23,832 nucleotides of DNA. Source: UBA5070 sp039798065 (GTDB taxonomy: Bacteria; Fibrobacterota; Fibrobacteria; UBA5070). The stretch is taken from contig JBDKGS010000024.1 of the NCBI GenBank assembly GCA_039798065.1, positions 1 through 23,832 on the forward strand. The letters are read 5' to 3'. The notes under the pieces were generated by a model. The model was given only the letters and a program-made list of their open reading frames with translations. It did no database searches and was not told the origin of the DNA. Position 1 is the first letter of the stretch, and each line of letters starts with the position of its first letter. Below, piece by piece: positions 14,850 through 21,629 of the stretch. The translations under genes and the position numbers were made by a program.

Positions 14850-16187
14850 TCATCGCCGGCTCGCGACCGACCGCCTCCAACCTTCCCGGGCGCTCCAATA
14901 CGCCACGCGCGCATCGATGCGTCCTCCCCGGGCCTGCTGGAGCAGGACTTGCGCCTCGAGCAATTCGGAAATTGTCGATACCCCGGCGCGATGGCGTTCG
15001 TCCTCATCCTTGAGGTTGGCTTCGGCCTGCGCCACCGCCTCGTCCGATACCAGGACCGTTCGATAAGCGGTCGCCAGGTCGTCCCAATCTTTGGCAACAC
15101 CCATCGCGACCAGGCGCTTGGTATCCGCCAAACGCACTTGCGCGATCCGCGCTTTCGCCTTCTGGCCCGCCAGATGGTGTGCTCCGCTCCAGATTTCCGT
15201 GACTGGCACGCTCGCCATCGCGAAGACAACGGCGTTGGACGAAGCGCCCATGCCCCCCACATCGGTGCGCAACCAGTTCGCTCCGACAGAAAGCGTCGGG
15301 AGCATCTCCCCCCTCTTCATGTCGGATTGCAGCTCTTCCGCACGGACAGCCCGATCCAACAGATGCAGTTCCACGCGCCGATCCAACGCGCCATCGCCTT
15401 CAGCGACCCAAGCGGCGGGATCTTCCGGAACAGCCAACGAATCGGCAAGCGTGAGGATCGTGTCGTCGGCAATACCCAAGTGCCGCCGCAGATCCCGCGC
15501 CGACAACCGCATTCCGCTTTCCAATCGTCCTCGGTCCACGCGCGCTTCGCTGCGTTTGAGAGCCACCTTGAGCAGATCGTTGTTGGAAACCACCCCCGAC
15601 GCCTTCGCGTCGCGCACCCTGCGTTCCAGCGCGGCCAGCAGGCTGTCGTAGGCGTCCAAGGTCCGACGTTTTTCGGCAAGTGCCAGGAGTTGCCAATATT
15701 TGTCTTCGGCCTTGCCCACCGCGTCGCGGCGCGCCATTTCTTCCTTGTCGCGGGCGATTTCCACTCCCAACGCCGCCAGCCGGTTGCCGTTGACCACTCT
15801 CCCACCCGCGAAGACTGGCTGTACCGCCGACACCAACAGGACATTGGCCTTGTCGGCCATCGACATCCCTCCTCCGGGCATGTAGGCGAACTGGGTGGCA
15901 TTCGCCAGGTTTGCTGGATTGCCATCGAACACCGGCAGATTCCCGCCTTGCGTCTTGATGTTCACCAACGGATCCTTGGCCGCCATCGCCACCGCACCGG
16001 CGGTGATCTGCGGAAAGAAATTGACGAAGGCCGCTTTCCGGGTCTGTTCGGCCGATTCCGTCTCCAACCTGGCCTGCACCAGATCGGCGTTGTTCTCACC
16101 TGCCAATTTCCGACACTGCTCCAAGGTGAGCGGAGACTCGGCCCAAACCAGACCGGCACTCAGCAAGATCAGGAAGGACTTACGCAT
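14850..16187 (-). CDS. TolC-family outer-membrane efflux protein
   Basis: The 445-residue product has an N-terminal signal peptide (MRKSFLILLSAGLVWA) followed by SPLTLEQCRKLAGENNADL, the standard opening of TolC-type outer-membrane factors. Two repeats rich in Ala, Glu and Arg form the expected long coiled-coil hairpins, and a RHRAGVSTISELLEAQVLLQQAR segment near the C-terminus is typical of the second repeat. TolC proteins form trimeric channels that let RND pumps export across the outer membrane. The ATG at 16187 overlaps the RND gene by 8 bp, with GAAGAGG upstream; a longer frame to 16226 lies within the RND gene. It is the third member of the tripartite set. Confidence 0.92.
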   Translation of the reverse strand: MRKSFLILLSAGLVWAESPLTLEQCRKLAGENNADLVQARLETESAEQTRKAAFVNFFPQITAGAVAMAAKDPLVNIKTQGGNLPVFDGNPANLANATQFAYMPGGGMSMADKANVLLVSAVQPVFAGGRVVNGNRLAALGVEIARDKEEMARRDAVGKAEDKYWQLLALAEKRRTLDAYDSLLAALERRVRDAKASGVVSNNDLLKVALKRSEARVDRGRLESGMRLSARDLRRHLGIADDTILTLADSLAVPEDPAAWVAEGDGALDRRVELHLLDRAVRAEELQSDMKRGEMLPTLSVGANWLRTDVGGMGASSNAVVFAMASVPVTEIWSGAHHLAGQKAKARIAQVRLADTKRLVAMGVAKDWDDLATAYRTVLVSDEAVAQAEANLKDEDERHRAGVSTISELLEAQVLLQQARGGRIDARVAYWSAREGWRRSVASRR

Positions 16188-19100
16188 GGTGGGCCTCTTC
16201 TGGAACGCCGGAGATGGCGGTTTCATTTTCTGTCAGCAACCAATAGGCCACCGGCAGGACCAGGAGGGTGAGGATCATCGAGAAGACCAACCCAAAAGCC
16301 GTCACGGCTCCCAGCGGCCCCCACAGGGTCGATCCCGAGGCGATCATGGGAACCACGCCCACCGCCGCCGCCATGGATGTCAGGAAGATCGGGCGCATGC
16401 GTCGTTTGCCGGCAGCCATCGCCGCATCGAACGGACGAAATCCGTCATGGCGCAGCTCGTCGGCGTACCCGACCAGGATGATCCCGTTGCGCACCACGAT
16501 GCCCATCAGCCCGATGATCCCGAGGAACGCCGTCATGCAAAACGGGTATCCCGTCACGACCAATCCGAGCGCTGCACCCAACAGCGACAACGGCATGGTC
16601 ATCATGATCAGGACCGTTTTGCGCAACCGCCCGAACTGGCACAACAGGATGAAGAACACCAGGAAGATTCCCGTGATCAGCGCCAACACCATGGGCAGGT
16701 ACGTGTCGCCCGACGCCTCCTTTTCGCCACCGTAGGAGATGCTGACTCCGGCGGGGAATTTCTCCTGCGACACGATGTTTTCGATCTGTTTCTGGATGTC
16801 GCTGGCGAACACTTCGCGTCTTGAATCCACCCGCAACGTGATGCACCGTGTCCCGTTGCGACGATGGATCGTCCCTTCCGTCCAATCCGGTTCCACCGTC
16901 GCGACCTGTTCCAGCGGGACCGAAGCGCCCAGCGGGAACGACGAGACCATCTGTTGACGGAATCCGTCAATCGTGCGCGACCGCAGCGAATCCTCCTTCA
17001 GCACCAGCTTGACCGGATGGTCGCCTTCCCACATCGTTCCCGCGGTGAGTCCGGTCGTTCCCATCGCGAGCGATGCCCCCAGAAACGATGGCGAGATCCC
17101 CAACCGACCCGCCTCGTCCCAATCCATGCCCAGCGACAGCCCCCGCACCGGCTCGCTCCAGTCGGTGCGGACCCACTCCACCCCTGGCAATTTTTGGACC
17201 TTCGCGTGCAACACGGCCTCGGTCCGGCGCAACAGCGGAATGCTGTCACCCCAGATCCGCACTTCGATCGGGGTCGACCCCAACTGCATTTCTAGCTGTT
17301 TCCAACGCACCCAGGCGTCGGGGAACATGCCCCTGCACTTGTTCGAGTATTCGTCGACCATGGCCTCGGCGGCATGGTTGTCGGTGGTGTTCACCAGGAT
17401 CTGGGCGTACGACCGCGACGGCATGTTGGGGGCGTACACCGTGTGGAACCGAGGAGACCCGGCACCGACAAAGCTTGTCACCCCCGTCACACGCCGGTCG
17501 GCCCGCAGGATCGTCTCGAGTTTCCTGGTGACGGAATCCGTCGTGGCCAGCGCGCTTCCGTCGCGCAGATAGACCTCGATGGCGAACTGGTTGCGCTCGA
17601 TCTTGGGGAACAGTTGCTGAGGAAGACCCGCGAAAAGCCCAAAGGCCACCAACACCGACACCACGCCAACCGCTACCGTTGCCTTGGGCCAGGCGAACGC
17701 GAGCTCGGCGGTGCCATCGTAAAGCGCCTGCATCCGGTCCAGAAAGCTCTTCTTGCCTTGTGGCTTGGCGTGCCCGACCCCGTTGCGAATCAACCAATAG
17801 TTCATGATCGGCACCAGGAACGCCGCCACTAGGAGCGAAACGAACAACGCCACGGCGATGGTCGCGGGCAGGCTCTTGATGAAATCCCCGGCGGTCCCGG
17901 TCATGAAGATGGCCATCGGGAGATAGCACACGATGATCGCCAAGGTTGCCGTGAACACCGGGAGCATCAGTTCTTTCGCGCTCTTCCACGATGCGTTCCA
18001 GCGCACCATCCCGTGGTCGAGCTTCTCCAGGTGGCTGTCGATGACGATGATCGCGTTGTCGACAACCATCCCCAGAACCACCACCAGTCCGGCCAACGAC
18101 ACCGTCTGGAGCTCGATCCCCATCAGGTTCAGGATCCCCACCGTGGCCAGGATGCAGATGGGGATCGTGATGGCCGCCACCCCCGCCACGCGCATGGGCA
18201 GAAACAGCATGGTCACCAGGATCACCGCCACCACAGCCAATACGAAATCGCGCATGAAGTGGTCGATGGAGTTGGCCACCGCCAACGGCTGGTCGGCGAT
18301 GCGAGCGATCTCCACGCCCTGCGGAAGTCGGTTCTTGACACGGGCGATGGCCGCATCCACCTCGGCTCCGTAGCGGGTGATGTCGTTGCCCTTCGACATC
18401 TCGATGGACAGGACCAACGCCTTCTTGCCGTTGTACCGCACGTACGAATCGTTGTCCTCGTAGCCGCGCTCCAGTCGCGCCACGTCCTTCAGGCGCACGA
18501 CCGATCCGTTCACCGAAAGCAACACCGTTTCGCCCAGCTCCTTTTCCGAATGCAGCACCGGCGACACGTGGATGGGCATTTCCAGGTCGGCGGCATCCAA
18601 CCGCCCCGCCAGCGGAAGGATTCCCGTTCCCTGCAGCGCCTGCGCCACGCTCAGCGGACGGATCCCGTACTGCGAAAGCCTGTCACGCGACAGATGGATG
18701 CGGATGCTTTCCTCCTGCGTGCCGCTGCGCTTGAGCCGCGAGGTGGCCGGAAGTTTGCGAAGTTCGGCCTCAAGATCGCGCAGGTACAGATCCATCTCCT
18801 GCCAATTTTTGCCATCGGCGGTCAGCGTCAACAACAAGGCGCTGGTGTCCCCGAAATCGTTGGTCCCGATCAACGCGACCACCTGTCCGGGAAGGCGCAT
18901 CTTCAGCTCCGCCAGTCCGTGGCGCAGCTTGGCCCAGAATGCGGGCGCTTCGGTGGGACCCACCGTCTCGCGCAGCTCCACGAAGATCACCATCTGGCCG
19001 TCTTTGGAGTACGAATAGGTCTTGGCCTTGTTGACCTCGTCGAACCCGAACAGGTAGTTCTCGACAACTCTTGTCACCTGTTCCTCCACCTCGCGGGAAG

Positions 19101-19278
19101 TGGCGCCCGGCATCACCGCCACCACCAGCCCCTGGCGGATGGTGAATTCCGGGAACTCCTGTCTGGGCATGTTCCACAGCGAATACCCGCCGAATGTGAC
19201 CAGCACCAGGCACAGCGCGAACACGATGCGCCAGTGCACCATCCCCCATTCCACGTAGTTGCGCGTCTGGATCTTCAT
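16180..19278 (-). CDS. RND-family efflux pump, inner-membrane permease
   Basis: The 1032-residue product has the size and two-fold layout of AcrB-type proton-driven exporters: a membrane helix, a large periplasmic loop, six helices, then the same again. Family landmarks are MPRQEFPEF after helix 1, VMPGATSREVEEQV, LAGLVVVLGMVVDNAIIVID in helix 4, and VTGYPFCMTAFLGIIGLMGIVVRNGIILV in the second half. At the proton-relay site AcrB has two Asp; here Asp407 is kept and the next residue is Asn408. The ATG at 19278 follows the fusion-protein stop by 7 bp; a 22-residue longer version overlaps that gene and is unlikely. The substrate (drug, dye or metal) cannot be told from sequence; the helix-4 motif is not the CzcA heavy-metal type. 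Confidence 0.94.
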   Translation of the reverse strand: MKIQTRNYVEWGMVHWRIVFALCLVLVTFGGYSLWNMPRQEFPEFTIRQGLVVAVMPGATSREVEEQVTRVVENYLFGFDEVNKAKTYSYSKDGQMVIFVELRETVGPTEAPAFWAKLRHGLAELKMRLPGQVVALIGTNDFGDTSALLLTLTADGKNWQEMDLYLRDLEAELRKLPATSRLKRSGTQEESIRIHLSRDRLSQYGIRPLSVAQALQGTGILPLAGRLDAADLEMPIHVSPVLHSEKELGETVLLSVNGSVVRLKDVARLERGYEDNDSYVRYNGKKALVLSIEMSKGNDITRYGAEVDAAIARVKNRLPQGVEIARIADQPLAVANSIDHFMRDFVLAVVAVILVTMLFLPMRVAGVAAITIPICILATVGILNLMGIELQTVSLAGLVVVLGMVVDNAIIVIDSHLEKLDHGMVRWNASWKSAKELMLPVFTATLAIIVCYLPMAIFMTGTAGDFIKSLPATIAVALFVSLLVAAFLVPIMNYWLIRNGVGHAKPQGKKSFLDRMQALYDGTAELAFAWPKATVAVGVVSVLVAFGLFAGLPQQLFPKIERNQFAIEVYLRDGSALATTDSVTRKLETILRADRRVTGVTSFVGAGSPRFHTVYAPNMPSRSYAQILVNTTDNHAAEAMVDEYSNKCRGMFPDAWVRWKQLEMQLGSTPIEVRIWGDSIPLLRRTEAVLHAKVQKLPGVEWVRTDWSEPVRGLSLGMDWDEAGRLGISPSFLGASLAMGTTGLTAGTMWEGDHPVKLVLKEDSLRSRTIDGFRQQMVSSFPLGASVPLEQVATVEPDWTEGTIHRRNGTRCITLRVDSRREVFASDIQKQIENIVSQEKFPAGVSISYGGEKEASGDTYLPMVLALITGIFLVFFILLCQFGRLRKTVLIMMTMPLSLLGAALGLVVTGYPFCMTAFLGIIGLMGIVVRNGIILVGYADELRHDGFRPFDAAMAAGKRRMRPIFLTSMAAAVGVVPMIASGSTLWGPLGAVTAFGLVFSMILTLLVLPVAYWLLTENETAISGVPEEAHHA

Positions 19279-19285
19279 GGCCGCC

Positions 19286-20350
19286 TCACTTCCCGACCAG
19301 CACGTGCATGCCTTCGGACAGCATCGGGGTCCCCGACACCACAACTGTCTCGCCGACCGCCAAACCCGAATCGATCGCGATCCCTTCCTGAAGCAAAGCC
19401 CCGATGCGCACGCCGCGCTTGTGGATGACGGTATCCGTCAACGTCCACACGTACTTGCTGTCCCGTTCGTCCACCAGCAAAGCCGCCACAGGCGCGATCG
19501 GCGTCCCCTGGCGTCCCGGCACGGCCAGACGCACCCGCGCCAGCATCCCCACCCGCAAGGCCCCGCCTGGATTGGCCACCTCCACCTTCACCTTGTAGGT
19601 GCGCGTGAACGGATCCGCGGCCACACCGACCTCCTTCACCTTACCAGTCAGTTTTTGTCCGACCGCATCGACTTCCACCCGCGCCACCATTCCCGGCCTG
19701 ATCGACGAGATGTCCTTTTCCGGAATCGACAGCGTGGCCAGCATCGTGCGGGTGTCCACCACCGTGAACGCCGACACCCCCGGCTGCGCCCTTTCCCCGG
19801 GTTCGATCGCGCGTCTGGAGACGATTCCCGTCATCGGCGACTTCAGCAAGGCGTCGTCCAGGTTCCGCCGCGCCATCGAAACCGAGCTCCGCGCCTGGTC
19901 CCGGCCGGTCTCCACCTCGACCCACTTGATCTCGGGAAGCGATCCGCTCCTGTGCATCGGTTCCATGCGCTTCCAGGCGTCCTCGGCCTGGTCCGCCTTG
20001 GCCTTGGCCATCGCCATCTGGTCGCGAAGCTGCCCTTCGTCCAATACCGCCAGAATCTGATCCTTGGTCACTTTCTGTCCTTCGCTGGCCAGCACCCTCT
20101 CCACCGATCCCAGAGTCGCGAAACTCACCGCCACCGAGGTCGCGGCGTCCAACTGCCCCGAGACCACCAGGTCCTGCGCCGAGTCCGACCCTACGATCCT
20201 GGCGACCTGCACCACTGGCGCCACCCGCCCGAGTTGCGCTTGGCGGTCGTGACACCCTGCCGTCAGCAGCAAACCGCAGATCCCGATTCCCAAAATGATA
20301 CTTTTCGACGCTATTTGTTGATTCGTCGAATTTTTGATGTAAAAAGACAC
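19286..20350 (-). CDS. RND membrane-fusion lipoprotein (periplasmic adaptor)
   Basis: This adaptor links the RND pump to the TolC channel. The 354-residue product has a signal and lipobox ending LTAGC (Cys about 33), a lipoyl-like domain (VSFATLGSVERVLASEGQKV and MTGIVSRRAIEPGERAQPG), a coiled-coil hairpin between them and a beta-barrel domain with TRTYKVKVEVANPGGALRVGM. The start is a GTG at 20350, chosen because GGAGGT lies six bases upstream; in-frame ATGs at 20383 and 20380 lack such a site. Codons 8-16 contain a 27-bp inverted repeat also found at the tetR start. It heads the efflux genes, 94 bp after tetR. Confidence 0.92.
   Translation of the reverse strand: MSFYIKNSTNQQIASKSIILGIGICGLLLTAGCHDRQAQLGRVAPVVQVARIVGSDSAQDLVVSGQLDAATSVAVSFATLGSVERVLASEGQKVTKDQILAVLDEGQLRDQMAMAKAKADQAEDAWKRMEPMHRSGSLPEIKWVEVETGRDQARSSVSMARRNLDDALLKSPMTGIVSRRAIEPGERAQPGVSAFTVVDTRTMLATLSIPEKDISSIRPGMVARVEVDAVGQKLTGKVKEVGVAADPFTRTYKVKVEVANPGGALRVGMLARVRLAVPGRQGTPIAPVAALLVDERDSKYVWTLTDTVIHKRGVRIGALLQEGIAIDSGLAVGETVVVSGTPMLSEGMHVLVGK
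20304..20330. promoter_or_regulatory. Candidate TetR operator inside the start of the fusion-protein gene
   Basis: TTCGAC-N15-GTCGAA spans 27 bp, and the arms extend to 7 bp here (TTCGACG/CGTCGAA). The same arms with exactly the same 15-bp spacing occur at the tetR start (21062-21088). It lies 20 bp into the adaptor coding region, where a bound repressor could block elongation or an internal start. Assignment to this TetR is inferred. Confidence 0.5.
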
Positions 20351-20444
20351 GCACGCACCTCCATTGTTGGGCAAAACCATCAATCACCATCTTGCTCGGC
20401 GGCCTAGATTTCCAGGAAACCAGACAGAATCCGTCCTTACCGGA

Positions 20445-21080
20445 TCATGGACGCAATCCCCGCAGGAACACGTCCAGAATGTCCTCCAGGCTGTCCAGCG
20501 GATCCTGCGCGCTGTCGCGCAGCACCAGATCCATTTCGATGCCGCGCTGCGCGGAAAGCGTGAAAAGCACGAAGCTCTCGATGGCGGAATCCGTCATCGG
20601 CCGGAATACACCCTTCGCGATCCCTTCGCGGAGGATTTTGGCGAGCAGCGCGCGTTCCCGCAGATCGAACGAGGCGCGCAGCGACCGCATCATCACCAGC
20701 AACTGCCCGTCGCCGGAACGCAGATCCTCCGAGATCTTCGTGAAGAACTTCATGCGATCCATGGTCTGGCGCAGCGGCCCGACAAAAAATGTCCGCATCT
20801 TCCCTTCCACCGTGGTCTGCCTCTCCACGGCTTCGTGGATCGATGCCACGTTGGCGGCGATCTCGTTCTCGCCCACGCATCGGAGCAGCTCTTCCTTGCT
20901 CTCGAAGTAGTAGTAGAGGAAACTCCGCCGTTTTCCCATCGCTATCGCGATATCGTCCAGCGTGGTCTTCCTGATCCCGTAGCGCTGAAAAACTTCGTAT
21001 GCCGTCTCCAGAATCGCGGCACGCATCAGCTCTTCTTTGGTCGGCGCTCCCACTGCGTTTTTTCGACTTTTCGGCGGCAT
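20445..21080 (-). CDS. TetR-family transcriptional regulator
   Basis: The 211-residue product is a typical TetR-type repressor. The N-terminal DNA-binding domain runs from about residue 15 to 65 (AAILETAYEVFQRYGIRKTTLDDIAIAMG, helix-turn-helix, then SFLYYYFESKEELL), and a helical ligand-binding domain follows. It lies directly upstream of the fusion-protein/RND/TolC genes in the same direction, so it probably controls them and itself. The ATG at 21080 has no clear ribosome-binding site; a Met near residue 19, preceded by GAAGAG, would still keep the helix-turn-helix but cut its lead-in. The ligand is unknown. Confidence 0.92.
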   Translation of the reverse strand: MPPKSRKNAVGAPTKEELMRAAILETAYEVFQRYGIRKTTLDDIAIAMGKRRSFLYYYFESKEELLRCVGENEIAANVASIHEAVERQTTVEGKMRTFFVGPLRQTMDRMKFFTKISEDLRSGDGQLLVMMRSLRASFDLRERALLAKILREGIAKGVFRPMTDSAIESFVLFTLSAQRGIEMDLVLRDSAQDPLDSLEDILDVFLRGLRP

Positions 21081-21088
21081 TTGTCGAA
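21062..21088. promoter_or_regulatory. Candidate TetR operator over the tetR start codon
   Basis: TTCGAC-N15-GTCGAA, 27 bp, covers the tetR start codon. It has the same arms and spacing as the site at 20304-20330, and both share ATTyGTCGAA at the right end. Autoregulation is the likely meaning. Confidence 0.5.
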
Positions 21089-21201
21089 TTTACGTTTTCT
21101 TTGCCGCGAACGCAAGCAGTCTCTTCTCTTTTTGGGCGCCTCCCCTTAGCCGGGGCCGCCACCCTCCGGCCTACCCTCTGGTCGGTGCCGATCCGATTTT
21201 C

Positions 21202-21221
21202 GGGCGATTCATGAATCGCCC
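21202..21221. repeat. 20-bp perfect palindrome
   Basis: GGGCGATTCATGAATCGCCC is a perfect palindrome followed by CTAC. Short palindromes ending in CGCCCCTAC are, from memory, common as dispersed intergenic repeats in many unrelated bacterial genomes. It is probably a REP- or MITE-like element rather than an operator. Confidence 0.6.
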
Positions 21222-21406
21222 CTACAATCACGGCACCCGCTATCGCGGCCCTGCGGTCGGCTGGCGCTTTTGCCGCGCCCCTCCACCACATTCGATTCAT
21301 CTACCTAAGCAAAGCTGCCACATCCTCGCCGTCTTGACGCAGTCAAGCAGGCAAGCGCGCACCGGATAGAGCCCCCACCAAGGATCCCACGTCCGCCGCT
21401 CCATAA

Positions 21407-21430
21407 GCCTGTCCTGAGCTTATCGAAGGG
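21407..21430. repeat. Short dispersed repeat containing TGTCCTGAGCTTATCGAA
   Basis: This resembles the ubiquitous intergenic word TTCGA(C/T)AAGCTCAGGACAGG (read on the other strand) found scattered in many bacterial genomes. Recognition is from memory. It lies next to the hairpin cluster and may be part of the same composite repeat. Confidence 0.5.
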
Positions 21431-21437
21431 CGGGTCG

Positions 21438-21583
21438 CCAGGGCGGCCAGCCCTGGCTGCGCGGGCGTCCAGAGGGTCCGCGCATTCGGACCCTCTGGCC
21501 CGATGGGGTCACGGGGCTGTGGGGAACGGCCCCGTGAATCCCTTGCAGGCGGCAGCCTGCACAAAACGCCCAGACGCAGTCTG
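21438..21583. repeat. Cluster of five consecutive perfect stem-loops
   Basis: In 146 bp there are five perfect inverted repeats in a row: CCAGGGC/GCCCTGG (21438-21456, 5-base loop), CCAGAGGGTCCG/CGGACCCTCTGG (21469-21498, 6-base loop), TCACGGGGC/GCCCCGTGA (21509-21537, 11-base loop), TGCAGGC/GCCTGCA (21544-21561, 4-base loop) and CAGAC/GTCTG (21571-21583, 3-base loop). Spacers are about 6-12 bases. The layout suggests a structured repeat element of the BIME type or a folded RNA. Its age, copy number and transcription are unknown. Confidence 0.65.
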
Positions 21584-21629
21584 AAAGACAAGAAGCCTGC
21601 GCAGCAATCAGTACCTTTGCCCGCACTTC

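Larger units (their letters stand above)
21081..21629. other. Hairpin- and repeat-rich intergenic region between tetR and hrpA
   Basis: These 549 bp between two divergent genes contain no convincing gene. Short open frames on the minus strand (21343-21626) are translations of inverted repeats. The stretch holds a 20-bp palindrome, a widespread-looking short repeat and at least six further stem-loops, described separately. CTTGAC-GCA-GTCAAG (21333-21347) is one of them and shares the core GACGCAGTC with another at 21571-21583. No clear promoter was identified for either gene, though one for each must lie here. Confidence 0.7.

Noticed and set aside
18013..19428. 471-codon plus-strand open frame
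   Set aside because: It is antisense to the RND pump gene and rich in His, Gln and Arg; a shadow.
21202..21583. CRISPR array
   Set aside because: The stems differ from one another; there is no direct repeat with regular unique spacers and no cas gene.
21343..21626. Small minus-strand open frames in the tetR-hrpA gap
   Set aside because: They translate the inverted-repeat cluster, have no ribosome-binding site and show no protein-like composition.
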